Source: a bacterium UBP4_UBA6127 (GTDB taxonomy: Bacteria; UBP4; UBA4092). From it: DNA of 64,000 bases. Of this stretch, positions 44,961-54,492 are shown one piece after another. The position numbers and the translations under genes were made by a program. The stretch covers positions 1-64,000 of the forward strand of contig DIVR01000014.1 of NCBI GenBank assembly GCA_002428325.1. Direction: 5' to 3'. Below the pieces are notes generated by a model. The model did no database searches. It was not told the DNA's origin and worked only from the letters and a program-made list of their open reading frames with translations. Positions within the stretch are counted from its first letter, which is position 1, and each line of letters starts with the position of its first letter.

Positions 44961-45108
44961 TGAAAGGAAATCTCCTTAATATTCAACGATCATGCCTGTG
45001 AAATTATTTCCATATTGCCTAACATAATAACTTAACTTTCTGATGGGAAGAAATATCCCTGTCTTGATTGTATTATAGGGGATTGGGTCTGTTTATTTAC
45101 CTCCAAGG

Positions 45109-45138
45109 TTGATCATTTATATAATTGTTTAATATATT
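45109..45138 (+). promoter_or_regulatory. possible promoter of the methyltransferase gene at 45169
   Basis: TTGATC, 18-nt spacer, TATATT at 45133-45138, about 30 nt before the start codon. Confidence 0.4.
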
Positions 45139-45168
45139 TACCCTGAAATTTAATAGAGGTTACCTAAA

Positions 45169-45927
45169 ATGAGTATCAGGAAAGATACAATATGGAAATC
45201 CGATGAATTGGTAAAGAAGTATCTGACCGGGACTCGGGGGGCTATTCCTCTGGCTGTGGAACAATTAGATATATTTGCCAGAGTGATGGTTCATCATCGG
45301 CCTCAGGTGAAAAGGTTTTTGGATATTGGTTGCGGAGATGGAATAATGGCATCGGTTATATTAGAGCATTATCCAGAAGCTGAGGGCGTATTAGTCGATT
45401 TCTCTCCGGGAATGATTGAAGCCGCTAAAGAACGAATGGCAGATAAATCTCATCAAATGGAAATCCTGTTATTGGATTATGGGGAGAAGGATTGGAACCG
45501 GGCGGACGCTTTCGGTGAACCCTTTGATGTGATTGTCTCAGGGCTTTCGATTCATCATCAACCGGATGAAAGGAAACAGGAATTATACCGGGAGATATTT
45601 GATATGCTGATCCCCGGAGGCGTATTTTTAAACCTGGAACATGTTGCTCCTGCCGGTATCTGGGGGGATGATTTGTTTGATGAATATATGATTGATTCAT
45701 TTTACCGGGACCAGCAGAAAAAAGGCGGTGGCTTATCCCGGGAAGAAGTAAAAGCTAAATACATTTCCAGAGGGGCCCGGGAGGCCAACCTGCTTTCTCC
45801 CATGGAATTGCAATGCCAATGGCTTCGGGATATCGGATTCATAGAGACTGATTGTTTCTTTAAAGCCTTTGAACTGGCTCTCTTTGGGGGATGGAAACCG
45901 GAGACTGGGGAATCGATTCATCCTTAA
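45169..45927 (+). CDS. class I SAM-dependent methyltransferase
   Basis: 252 residues. Motif I RFLDIGCGDGIMASVIL, acidic end GVLVDFSPGMIEAAKERM, then DVIVSGLSIHHQPDERK and PGGVFLNLEHVAP, the usual Rossmann methyltransferase path. Tail with a predicted lid (KGGGLSREEVKAKY). Substrate unknown; not similar enough to the one at 3325 to be a paralogue. A small hairpin (TGAAGGG/CCCTTCA, 45931-45954) follows. Confidence 0.9.
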   Translation: MSIRKDTIWKSDELVKKYLTGTRGAIPLAVEQLDIFARVMVHHRPQVKRFLDIGCGDGIMASVILEHYPEAEGVLVDFSPGMIEAAKERMADKSHQMEILLLDYGEKDWNRADAFGEPFDVIVSGLSIHHQPDERKQELYREIFDMLIPGGVFLNLEHVAPAGIWGDDLFDEYMIDSFYRDQQKKGGGLSREEVKAKYISRGAREANLLSPMELQCQWLRDIGFIETDCFFKAFELALFGGWKPETGESIHP

Positions 45928-45954
45928 GATTGAAGGGTGGAGACTCTCCCTTCA

Positions 45955-45984
45955 TTGACAGCTTTTCCAGATAAACGATAAGAT
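45955..45984 (+). promoter_or_regulatory. possible lysS promoter
   Basis: TTGACA at 45955-45960, 18-nt spacer, TAAGAT at 45979-45984; leader of about 60 nt to the ATG at 46050. Confidence 0.55.
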
Positions 45985-46049
45985 AATTAGATTATTACAG
46001 TATCAGGAAACCCCCAATTTTCCTTATCAGAACAGGAATTTTATATACC

Positions 46050-47561
46050 ATGATTGAACAAGATAACCCCAGATTTCAGAAACTGAATGATTTAGTCGCC
46101 AGGGGCATTGACCCTTATCCCCATTCTTTTGAATGGACCCATCAAAGCCCGGATATCAAGAAGGAGTTTGAAACCATCGAGCATGAGCCCAGCCAAAAGG
46201 AAGTTCGGTTTGCCGGCCGGCTGATGACCCTTCGTAAACATGGGAAAACCACCTTTGCCCATTTGCAGGATATGTATGGGAAAGTCCAGGTCTTTGTCGG
46301 GTTTAATGATATCGGTGAAGAAAAATACAAGTTATTCAATGAAATGGACCTGGGAGATATTCTCGGAGTCCGGGGCCCGGTTTTTAGAACCAAGACCGGG
46401 GAAATCACGATTATTGTGAGGGAATTCCAGCTTTTATCCAAATCCCTCCGGAACCTGCCAGAAAAATGGCATGGATTGAAGGATGTAGAAATCCGGTATC
46501 GGCAGCGGTACATGGATTTAGTCTCCAATCCGGAAGTAATGAAAATATTTATTACCCGTTCCAAGATTATTTCCGGGATGAGAGAATTCCTGGATGGCCG
46601 GGGATACCTGGAAATCGAATCTCCCATGATGCAATCCCTTGCCGGGGGCGCGACAGCCAAACCTTTTAAAACCTGGCATAATGCTTTAGGGATACCCCTT
46701 TATCTTCGAATCGCTCCTGAGCTTTTCCATAAGAGAGTCCTGGTCGGAGGAATTGAGAAGATTTACGAGATAAACCGGAACTTCCGGAATGAAGGCATCT
46801 CTACCCGCCATAATCCTGAATTCACCATGATGGAACTCTATACCAGTTACTGGGATTACAACAAGACCATGGACCTCTGTGAAGAGATTTACCGGTATGT
46901 GACCCAGAAAGCTTTGGGAACCACTGTAGTGGAATATAATGGGCATACCTTTGATTTCTCCCAACCCTGGGAAAGGCTGAGTGTCCTGGATGCCATCAAG
47001 AAATATACCGGATTGGAATTCCAGTGGAATGAAGATATTGATTCTGTCAAAGAAAAAGCGGCCACGGTCGTATCGGTTCCCTCTGCCATGACTCATCCCG
47101 ATGAGATTGTAATGTATGTCTTTGAAGAGAAGGTGGAACCTAACCTGATTCAGCCGACCCTTATCAAGGATTATCCTTCTTCCCAGTCTCCCCTTTCTAA
47201 ACGCAGTGATGCCCATCCTGAGATAGCTGAACGGTTTGAGGGGTTTGTGGCCTGTATGGAAGTAGGGAATGCCTATTCTGAGCAGAATGACCCTCTTCTG
47301 CAACGGGAAGCTTTTGAAGCTCAGGTCAAGGATTCAGATAAAAATGATGAATTGCCTAAAGAAGTGGATGAAGATTATCTCCGGGCTCTGGAACATGGGA
47401 TGCCTCCTGCCTCGGGGTTAGGCCTTGGGATCGACCGGATGGTCATGCTCCTGACGGGTCAAACCTCTATTCGGGAAGTTATCCTCTTCCCCCTGCTTCG
47501 CCCTGAAAAAGAAACTCAGGAAACAGAAGCAAATCCAGAAGCTGAAACAGTGGAAGAATAA
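46050..47561 (+). CDS. lysS: lysyl-tRNA synthetase, class II
   Basis: 503 residues. N-terminal OB fold (VRFAGRLMTLRKHGKTTFAH), class II motif 1 region VRYRQRYMDLVSNPEV-like sequence, motif 2 NRNFRNEGISTRHNPEF, and motif 3 GLGLGIDRMVMLLTGQ ending SIREVILFPLLRP, all diagnostic of LysRS. It charges tRNA-Lys. Length normal. Followed by a strong terminator at 47608. Confidence 0.98.
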   Translation: MIEQDNPRFQKLNDLVARGIDPYPHSFEWTHQSPDIKKEFETIEHEPSQKEVRFAGRLMTLRKHGKTTFAHLQDMYGKVQVFVGFNDIGEEKYKLFNEMDLGDILGVRGPVFRTKTGEITIIVREFQLLSKSLRNLPEKWHGLKDVEIRYRQRYMDLVSNPEVMKIFITRSKIISGMREFLDGRGYLEIESPMMQSLAGGATAKPFKTWHNALGIPLYLRIAPELFHKRVLVGGIEKIYEINRNFRNEGISTRHNPEFTMMELYTSYWDYNKTMDLCEEIYRYVTQKALGTTVVEYNGHTFDFSQPWERLSVLDAIKKYTGLEFQWNEDIDSVKEKAATVVSVPSAMTHPDEIVMYVFEEKVEPNLIQPTLIKDYPSSQSPLSKRSDAHPEIAERFEGFVACMEVGNAYSEQNDPLLQREAFEAQVKDSDKNDELPKEVDEDYLRALEHGMPPASGLGLGIDRMVMLLTGQTSIREVILFPLLRPEKETQETEANPEAETVEE

Positions 47562-47607
47562 ATAATGGAGGGAGTAAAATCCCTCCCAAACAACTCTGAT
47601 ATGTATA

Positions 47608-47642
47608 AGGGGAAACCTTTTTTTGAAGGTTTCCCTTTTTTC
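47608..47642 (+). terminator. rho-independent terminator of lysS
   Basis: GGGAAACCTT and AAGGTTTCCC pair, followed by TTTTTT. Confidence 0.92.
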
Positions 47643-47663
47643 ATTTTCAGCCTGGAATGAGTC

Positions 47664-48776
47664 TTATTTCGATAGGGTATCATCAGGGAGCCAGAATAAT
47701 TCGCTCTTCTGGTCCTGGATGACAATATTCTCAGGGGAGACCTGCCCCCGGTTATTCCCCTTTCTATCAACAACAAATAATCTCCCATCCGAAATAAAAC
47801 CAAGATGATTTCCATCAGGAGACCAGAATGCTTTTTCATGGAAACCAGGTTTACTTGCCAGAAGGATATCCTTATCTGTGTTCAGAATTCTGGTATGTAA
47901 CTCTGAACCCTCCCTGCCAAAGAAACTGGAATAAGCCATCTCTGTCCCATCCGGAGACCATGCCGGATACCCCGCTTTCGCAGATATCAATGAAATCTTG
48001 TTTTGGGACAGTTCCACTGTATAGAGGCCAGGCTGCTCCTGGATATCGGGTTTGGTGATAAAGGCGATTTGAGTGCCATCAGGTGACCAGGCGGGTATCT
48101 GCTGCCAATAAAGATTGATGAGATATCCCGGTGCTGCTAATTGCCTCAAGTTGCTGCCATCGCTATCCATGACCATTAAGGCGAATCCCGGAGCTTCCTT
48201 ATCACCTTCTTCATTTCCGGCTTCTTGTTCATCCAGTTGATAAAAAGCAATCCTCTTCCCATCGGGAGACCAGGATGGACCCACATTATGGCCTTTGTCT
48301 GTTATTCTGGTTAGTTTATTTGCCTTGATATCCAACAGGAAAATATCAGATAAAGGTATCTTGCTTTTATTAACTCGAGGCTTATTTTCTGAAGAAGCAA
48401 ACAAGATTATATTCCCATCAGGAGATAGAGAGCCATGATCAGGTATCAGGGATGATGTGTATTCCGGGGTAGAAGTGGGAGAAAGGTATGTTATTTTTGT
48501 TTTCCCAGCTTCTGATGAAAAGCTATACATTAACGGCTGTTTATTATGAAACAAGTTTTTAACAACAATACCATCAGGGGAGAGTTTTGCTGTCTGCGAT
48601 TTCCCGTTTTTCCATGATATTGCATAAAGTTGAGGCAGGGACTCTGTGTCGGATCTATCTATTCCTCGGAAAACTATTTTTCCCGAAGGATGAGATATTT
48701 TCTCTGAAGGGATTTCCTTGCATCCGGTTAAGAGAAGAATAAAAATAATACCAACCAAAACATTAATCGCTTTCAT
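47664..48776 (-). CDS. TolB-like propeller lipoprotein
   Basis: 370 residues. Lipobox LLTGC near residues 15-19. Propeller blades with the TolB/PD40 signature: GPSWSPDGKRIAFYQ, IPAWSPDGTQIAFIT, YPAWSPDGTEMAYSS, KAFWSPDGNHLGFIS. Probably a lipid-anchored periplasmic seven- or six-blade propeller with a binding or scaffold role. Its upstream neighbour (48802) is a paralogue 25 nt away. The Tol-Pal genes are not present, so it is not TolB itself. Confidence 0.85.
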   Translation of the reverse strand: MKAINVLVGIIFILLLTGCKEIPSEKISHPSGKIVFRGIDRSDTESLPQLYAISWKNGKSQTAKLSPDGIVVKNLFHNKQPLMYSFSSEAGKTKITYLSPTSTPEYTSSLIPDHGSLSPDGNIILFASSENKPRVNKSKIPLSDIFLLDIKANKLTRITDKGHNVGPSWSPDGKRIAFYQLDEQEAGNEEGDKEAPGFALMVMDSDGSNLRQLAAPGYLINLYWQQIPAWSPDGTQIAFITKPDIQEQPGLYTVELSQNKISLISAKAGYPAWSPDGTEMAYSSFFGREGSELHTRILNTDKDILLASKPGFHEKAFWSPDGNHLGFISDGRLFVVDRKGNNRGQVSPENIVIQDQKSELFWLPDDTLSK

Positions 48777-48801
48777 AGAAACCTAATGAATAAATCGGGT
48801 A

Positions 48802-50040
48802 TCAATCATTTAACCAATAACAGGCTCCTTGGGAATCAACAGGTTTGATATTATCCAAGGATACTGAACGGAGTTTTTTGTTATTTTCAAAATCGTAAAA
48901 TTCCAGGGAGGTGGCTGTAGAAAACATTATATGTTTTCCATCAGGAGACCATATTGGCACTCCTTTAAAGGAACTATCTCCGGAAATAATATTCTCTTCA
49001 TTTGTTTTTAGATTAACAACTTTAATAATATTCTTCTCTGTAAAAAGGATATTGTTTCCATCCGGAGACCATGAAGGATAAGCTCCCCCCGGAGAACGAA
49101 GTATCTGATAATTTTTACCATTAGCATCTACTTGGCATAAATCCATGGGAATGGTTTCACTCCCTGAAAGGGTCTTGCTCAAAAACATAATTTTAGAGCC
49201 TGCGGGATGCCATTGCGGTGAATAATTGAGATAAAAACTTGATAAGTAATTGGGTGGAGCGATTTTCTTATAGTAATTTCCCTGGTTATCCATGATGCAG
49301 AGGGCATAACCTTGGGTATCTGTCGGAAAATTATCTATATCCTTTATTGCAGAGGTGATTGAATAAAAGGCTATCCATTTCCCATCTGGTGACCACACGG
49401 GCAAAATATTATGGCGGTCATTAAAAGTGATTTGTTTGTTCTTTCCTGCCTTCAGGTCATAGATATAGATATCTGCCAACGGTAAATATTGATATTTCTT
49501 TTTTGAGGCATAGGAAGAATAAACAATTCGGGTTCCATCTGGTGATAACGATAGAGATTCAATAGGGTCTATTGGTAATTGGGAAATTCCCTTAATGATT
49601 TTACACTTGATGTCTTGATAATAAAATTGGTCTTTTTGGGTCTTAATGTTTTGGGTTTTATAAAGGAATTTATCTTTGGTTGCATTGCTGGATAACCATT
49701 TAAGCTGAAGAGATACATCAATAACCGGGGATATCGTTTTATCTTTATCTGCCAAGGATAGTTTAAACAAGCTAAAAGCATATGGTGCGGTTTGGCAGGC
49801 CCAACCTTCAAAATAAATAAAACCTTTAAGGGTTTCAGATTGGGTGGAATGAGTTGAATAAGTGTATCCAGACCCGATAAGAAGGGGAATGAGTACTATG
49901 AATATTATCATCCATAATAATTTTTTATCCATCGTCTTTAATTTGGATTGACAGACACCGGAAGAGAAAAGAAAAAGAAAGACAAGAGTGAAGGTTGCAG
50001 GATATCTGAATCGGAAAGGTCCCATTATGTCACCCTTCAT
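48802..50040 (-). CDS. TolB-like propeller protein, paralogue
   Basis: 412 residues as drawn; starts near 50025 (MGPFRFRY, after AAGGGTG) or 49932 (MDKKLLWM) are alternatives. Two hydrophobic segments (FTLVFLFLFSSGV and WMIIFIVLIPLLIGSG) precede blades ILPVWSPDGKWIAFYS, YSPQWHPAGSKIMFLS, YPSWSPDGNNILFTE, VPIWSPDGKHIMFST. It shares order and spacing with the gene at 47664. AT-rich. Probably anchored by the second hydrophobic segment. Confidence 0.8.
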   Translation of the reverse strand: MKGDIMGPFRFRYPATFTLVFLFLFSSGVCQSKLKTMDKKLLWMIIFIVLIPLLIGSGYTYSTHSTQSETLKGFIYFEGWACQTAPYAFSLFKLSLADKDKTISPVIDVSLQLKWLSSNATKDKFLYKTQNIKTQKDQFYYQDIKCKIIKGISQLPIDPIESLSLSPDGTRIVYSSYASKKKYQYLPLADIYIYDLKAGKNKQITFNDRHNILPVWSPDGKWIAFYSITSAIKDIDNFPTDTQGYALCIMDNQGNYYKKIAPPNYLSSFYLNYSPQWHPAGSKIMFLSKTLSGSETIPMDLCQVDANGKNYQILRSPGGAYPSWSPDGNNILFTEKNIIKVVNLKTNEENIISGDSSFKGVPIWSPDGKHIMFSTATSLEFYDFENNKKLRSVSLDNIKPVDSQGACYWLND

Positions 50041-50221
50041 TTCAATCTTAGTGTGATTTGGAAAAATATAGTTCCCATGGGTTTGGGTACTATGGTTAAA
50101 GTATCGTTAAAAGAAATATTTATGTCAAATAATTTATATAAATTATGTCAAGATAGAATTAATATAAAATATTGAAACAATAAATTCATTTGAGATGAAA
50201 TATTCCTCCAAGGGAGACAAG

Positions 50222-51097
50222 ATGAAAAGACACTGGTTAGCAACAGGTTTATTGCTCAGTATTTTGGTAGTTGGAAACTGTTGGGCGAAATATAAGGAGA
50301 ATCCGGATGCAGTATTTAAGGCTTTCCATGCAGATGATTCCACAATTAATCAGGCGGTTATTGATGAGCTGAAGCTGGATCTACTTGCAAATGACCAATA
50401 TGGTAAAGGACTTCGCTGGGAAAGAGATGTGCCAAGCAATATTAAAGTCCTGGCGATAGATACATTTTCTGATACAGATTATCTGTTTTGGCGGAGAGAA
50501 GGGAAGAGATGGCAATATCTAGGGTCTCGCGAATATGAATTACAGATTCTCGGTCAGCCTATCGTTAAAACAATTACTGCACCGGATAATAGAAGTTTTC
50601 TTCGTATTATCTATTATCAGGATGAGGGGACAGGAATCCTTCGACAAGGGGAAAACTGGTTTGATTTGTCAGGTAAAAAGCTAAAGAAAATACTTTCTTT
50701 TCCAATAGATGGATACTACGATTTTCCATATATTGGTGGTGATGTGATATTCAAACGATCCTCATTGAAATTAATAGAGGGGTCATTGTACCTGGCCGTA
50801 CATTATGAAGGCCACTATAAAACCAATTTTTGGGAAGAGCTTTATCCTAATAACCATGAATTCATAGTAGTAAAAAGAGATTTATATTATGTTCTTCCCA
50901 AAGGGAAAAGAACTTTTATTGTAGATAAGAGTAAAAGCAAATGGAAAAAAGGGGATATTATGTATCTTTATTATCCCTGTATTACAAATTTTAAGGATCT
51001 TTTCCCCGAAGAAATAAATGAACTTAAAAAGAAGAATGACCCTAAGCTCAATAAACTGATAGATGCCATTGAGTCATGGGAGGGTGATTCAGAATAA
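50222..51097 (+). CDS. secreted protein, unknown family
   Basis: 291 residues from ATG 50222, which has AAGGGAG at a good distance; the frame's earlier ATG at 50195 has none. Signal peptide HWLATGLLLSILVVGNCWA. The mature part is rich in Lys, Tyr and Trp with many beta strands (SFLRIIYYQDEGTG, GSLYLAVHYEGHYKTNFWEE). It is AT-rich like the divergent propeller pair. Not recognised. Confidence 0.7.
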   Translation: MKRHWLATGLLLSILVVGNCWAKYKENPDAVFKAFHADDSTINQAVIDELKLDLLANDQYGKGLRWERDVPSNIKVLAIDTFSDTDYLFWRREGKRWQYLGSREYELQILGQPIVKTITAPDNRSFLRIIYYQDEGTGILRQGENWFDLSGKKLKKILSFPIDGYYDFPYIGGDVIFKRSSLKLIEGSLYLAVHYEGHYKTNFWEELYPNNHEFIVVKRDLYYVLPKGKRTFIVDKSKSKWKKGDIMYLYYPCITNFKDLFPEEINELKKKNDPKLNKLIDAIESWEGDSE

Positions 51098-51236
51098 AGA
51101 GATTATCCTGAATAACCTTTACGAATCAGGTGAAATTATCTTATTTTAAGCCTAAACTTGAGTCAAAGGCCCAAATCGTTAGAGAATAGAATATAAATTC
51201 ATACCAAGAAAATCTCTTATCCAAGTAAGGAAACTC

Positions 51237-53258
51237 ATGTTAGAGCTAAAATCGGTATCCCTGTCGTTTGGGGACCGGGTTCTTTTATCTGAAATAGATT
51301 GGCAGGTTCCGGAAGGTTCCAGGGTTGCGCTGGTTGGCGCCAATGGGACCGGGAAATCCACCCTGTTAAAAATTATTGCCGGGGAGATGGAGTCCGATCA
51401 GGGCCAGATAATCCAATCTGCCAATGATACCCTTGGCTATCTGCCCCAGGATTTAGTGGAATTGGAGTCAATTCCCCTGATAAATTACCTGCGGGCCAAA
51501 TCGGGACTGACCCGGCTGGAAAAAGCCATGAAGGAAACCCACCATCAGATGGCTGAATATCCTCCCGATAGCCAGGAATATAAGGAGGCCGTCAACCGAT
51601 ATTCAGAAGCCCTCAAACATTATGAGCATATTGGCGGTTATGACTATGATTCCCGGGCGGGCAAGATCCTCTCCGGCCTGGGGTTCAGTGAGACGGAATT
51701 CAAGAAAGACTGCCTGGAATTTTCCGGGGGCTGGAAGATGCGTATTCAGCTGGCCCATATCCTGTTATCAGAACCGGATTTAATGATATTGGATGAACCG
51801 ACCAACCACCTGGACACTGAGAGCATGGAATGGCTGGAAGGATTCCTGACAGCTTACCGGGGGACCCTGATTGCGGTTTCCCATGACCGCAGGTTTCTGG
51901 ATAAGATGATGACCACCACCGCTGAATTATCCCGGGGACATCTGGCTCTTTATCCCGGCAACTATTCCTATTACCTGGAACAGAAGGAGCTTCGCCAGAA
52001 ACAGCTGGAAGCCGAAGCCCGAAGACAAAATGAATATATCGAAAGAACCAATCAGTTTATTGATAGATTCCGGTATAAGGCTACCAAAGCAGCCCAGGTC
52101 CAGAGCCGAATCAAACAGCTGGAGAAGATAGAGAAAATAGAACTGGAGACCCGGGAGAAAAAGGTCCGGATAAAATTCCCTGAGCCACCCAAATGCGCTT
52201 TTGAGATTATCAAGGTGGAGAAGCTGTCCCATGGATATGATGGGTTACCCGTCCTGGATAATATCAGTTTCAACCTTCGGCAGGGAGAGAAAATCGCCCT
52301 GGTCGGAGTCAATGGCGCCGGAAAATCCACTCTTTCTCGGCTGGTCTCCCGGAAAGAAGAACCCAATAAAGGTAAAGTTATCTGGGGAAAAGGTGTCTCT
52401 ATGGGATTTTTTGCCCAGGAGAGCCGGCTGAACCTGGATTACTCTAAAACCATCTGGGAGGAAATCTCTACCATCGAGACTTCAGTGCCAGCTCCTCAGG
52501 TCAGAAGCCTTCTGGGGGCTTTTCTCTTTTCCGGGGATGACCTTTTTAAACCTATTGAAGTCCTTTCAGGGGGAGAAAAATCCAGGCTTGCCCTTTGTAA
52601 ACTCCTGCTGGAAAAACATAACCTCCTGATATTGGATGAACCTACCAACCATTTGGATATGGCCACCCGGGATATATTCCAGGAAGCCCTGATGCATTAT
52701 AAGGGAGCTCTTATCCTGGTTTCCCATGATCGGCATTTCCTGGACCAACTGATTTCCAGGGTAATTGAAATCAAAGACCATCAGGCCCATCTTTATATGG
52801 GGAACTATACTGAATTTATCAAAAAGAGAGCTCAACTCTTATCTAAGGCCAATACTTCCGGGGCTTCTTTCCAATCCCAGATATCCCTTAGCGAGTCCTC
52901 TTTATCCCTGGAGCCGGAAGAGGAAGCCACTCCATCCAAATCCCTCTGGGAACAGCAGAAGGACCGGAAACGGAAAGAAGCTATCCTTCGGAAGGAACTT
53001 GCTGACTATAAGAAGAAAATCCAATCCATGGAAAAAGAAATCCATTCCTCCGAGGAAGAAAAAGCTCAAATTGAAAAGACCCTCTGCGACCCGGACCTTT
53101 ATGCTTCCGACCCGGAGAAAATTGTTGCCCTTACCACCCGCAGGAAGGTATTGGAAGATACTCTCCGGGCTGTCTATGAAAAATGGGATCAGACCCATAA
53201 ACAAATGAATGCCCGGGAAAAAGAAATGGCTGAAGACCTTTCCTTGGAAACAACCTGA
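51237..53258 (+). CDS. ABC-F family ATPase (Uup/YdiF type)
   Basis: 673 residues, no membrane segments. Two ATP-binding domains: Walker A GANGTGKST and GVNGAGKST, signatures LEFSGGWKMR and LSGGEKSRL, Walker B MILDEPTNHLD and LILDEPTNHLD. A linker with basic helices lies between them, and a C-terminal coiled coil (KELADYKKKIQSMEKEIHSSEEE) ends the protein, as in Uup/YdiF-like members. Such proteins act on ribosomes, in rescue or antibiotic resistance, or on DNA. Confidence 0.95.
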   Translation: MLELKSVSLSFGDRVLLSEIDWQVPEGSRVALVGANGTGKSTLLKIIAGEMESDQGQIIQSANDTLGYLPQDLVELESIPLINYLRAKSGLTRLEKAMKETHHQMAEYPPDSQEYKEAVNRYSEALKHYEHIGGYDYDSRAGKILSGLGFSETEFKKDCLEFSGGWKMRIQLAHILLSEPDLMILDEPTNHLDTESMEWLEGFLTAYRGTLIAVSHDRRFLDKMMTTTAELSRGHLALYPGNYSYYLEQKELRQKQLEAEARRQNEYIERTNQFIDRFRYKATKAAQVQSRIKQLEKIEKIELETREKKVRIKFPEPPKCAFEIIKVEKLSHGYDGLPVLDNISFNLRQGEKIALVGVNGAGKSTLSRLVSRKEEPNKGKVIWGKGVSMGFFAQESRLNLDYSKTIWEEISTIETSVPAPQVRSLLGAFLFSGDDLFKPIEVLSGGEKSRLALCKLLLEKHNLLILDEPTNHLDMATRDIFQEALMHYKGALILVSHDRHFLDQLISRVIEIKDHQAHLYMGNYTEFIKKRAQLLSKANTSGASFQSQISLSESSLSLEPEEEATPSKSLWEQQKDRKRKEAILRKELADYKKKIQSMEKEIHSSEEEKAQIEKTLCDPDLYASDPEKIVALTTRRKVLEDTLRAVYEKWDQTHKQMNAREKEMAEDLSLETT

Positions 53259-53407
53259 TAGATGAGTTGCTGAGGGGCTGTTTGGTCTTTCCTTTAAACC
53301 ATTAAAATGGTTTTTGATAAAAGCGGCGATAACTGTCCTAATTCCCCGGGCTGAACCCCCGGGGTTCATCTTCCCTTTGGCTTTTGATGGCTTTCATTAA
53401 CTTTAAT

Positions 53408-53436
53408 TTGGAATTTAAAACCTCTTTTGCTATTAT
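53408..53436 (+). promoter_or_regulatory. promoter of the Sel1 gene
   Basis: TTGGAA, 17-nt spacer, TATTAT; followed by an RBS (AGGAGG) before the ATG at 53461. Confidence 0.75.
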
Positions 53437-53460
53437 CACGCTTATTAGCAGGAGGAAAAT

Positions 53461-54483
53461 ATGAAAAAGTTATTCACCCGATGGATTATCTGTTTCAGTA
53501 TTATTTTCTCAGTAGGAATTATTAACTATTCTTACAGCCAAGTTAATCAAAACCTTTCCGATACATCCTCTATCCCTGAACTAAAAGCTAAAGCTGAAAA
53601 AGGAAATGCTGGAGCACAGAACCTTTTGGGTTTCTATTACCTATATGGTGATAGAGTAAATCAGGATTATAAAGAGGCTGTAAAATGGTATCGCATGGCG
53701 GCTGAGCAGGGAGATGCCAGTGCACAGAATAATCTTGGTGTTTGTTATTATGGAGGGAATGGTGTTATCCAGGATCATAAAGAGGCTGTTAAGTGGTATC
53801 GTATGGCGGCAGAGCAGGGATATGCCGGAGCACAGTATAGTCTTGGTGTTTGTTATGCAAATGGGGATGGTGTTATCCAGGATCATAAAGAGGCTGTGAG
53901 ATGGTATCGCATGGCGGCTGAACAGGGAGATGCCAGCGCACAGAATAATCTTGGTTTTTGTTATACAAGAGGGAATGGTGTTATCCAGGATTATAAAGAG
54001 GCTGTGAGATGGTATCGCTTGGCGGCTGAACAGGGAGATGCAAAAGCACAGCATAATCTTGGTTTTTGTTATGCAAATGGGGATGGTGTTATCCAAGATT
54101 ATAAAGAGGCTGTAAGATGGTATCGCATGGCGGCTGAGCAGGGATATGCCGGAGCACAGAATAATCTTGGTGTTTGTTATGCAAATGGGGAGGGTGTTAT
54201 TCAGGATTATAAAGAGGCTGTGAGATGGTATCGCATGGCGGCTGAACAGGGAGATGCAAAAGCACAGCATAATCTTGGTGTTTGTTATGCCCTAGGTCAA
54301 GGGGTTATAGAAAATTATGAAGAAGCTTATGTATGGGTTTTGTTAGCAGGCGCAAATGGGGAAAATGTTAAAGATACTAAGGAATTTCTTTATACAAAAC
54401 TGACAAAAGAACAAATAGCTAGAGCACAGCAGAAGGCTAAGGAAATATTTGAAAAGCAGAACAGCTCGATAAAGACTCAATAA
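53461..54483 (+). CDS. Sel1-like repeat protein
   Basis: 340 residues with a signal peptide (ICFSIIFSVGIINYSYSQ). Seven Sel1-type units of 36 residues, e.g. YKEAVKWYRMAAEQGDASAQ followed by NNLGVCYYGGNGVIQD; six are nearly identical, and the DNA repeats every 108 bp between about 53560 and 54300. The first and last units are diverged. Sel1 repeats make solenoids that bind proteins in the periplasm. Copy number probably varies through recombination. A promoter is at 53408. Confidence 0.95.
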   Translation: MKKLFTRWIICFSIIFSVGIINYSYSQVNQNLSDTSSIPELKAKAEKGNAGAQNLLGFYYLYGDRVNQDYKEAVKWYRMAAEQGDASAQNNLGVCYYGGNGVIQDHKEAVKWYRMAAEQGYAGAQYSLGVCYANGDGVIQDHKEAVRWYRMAAEQGDASAQNNLGFCYTRGNGVIQDYKEAVRWYRLAAEQGDAKAQHNLGFCYANGDGVIQDYKEAVRWYRMAAEQGYAGAQNNLGVCYANGEGVIQDYKEAVRWYRMAAEQGDAKAQHNLGVCYALGQGVIENYEEAYVWVLLAGANGENVKDTKEFLYTKLTKEQIARAQQKAKEIFEKQNSSIKTQ

Positions 54484-54492
54484 ATAACTTAT

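Noticed and set aside
46686..47303. 205-codon antisense frame in lysS
   Set aside because: Shadow of a clearly conserved gene on the plus strand.
53641..54270. Long antisense open frame opposite the Sel1 gene
   Set aside because: It arises because the 36-codon repeat keeps the opposite frame stop-free in each copy; the sense strand has the promoter, RBS and known domain.
53560..54300. Regular 108-bp repeats resembling an array
   Set aside because: No spacers; the repeats are in-frame Sel1 coding units, so not CRISPR.
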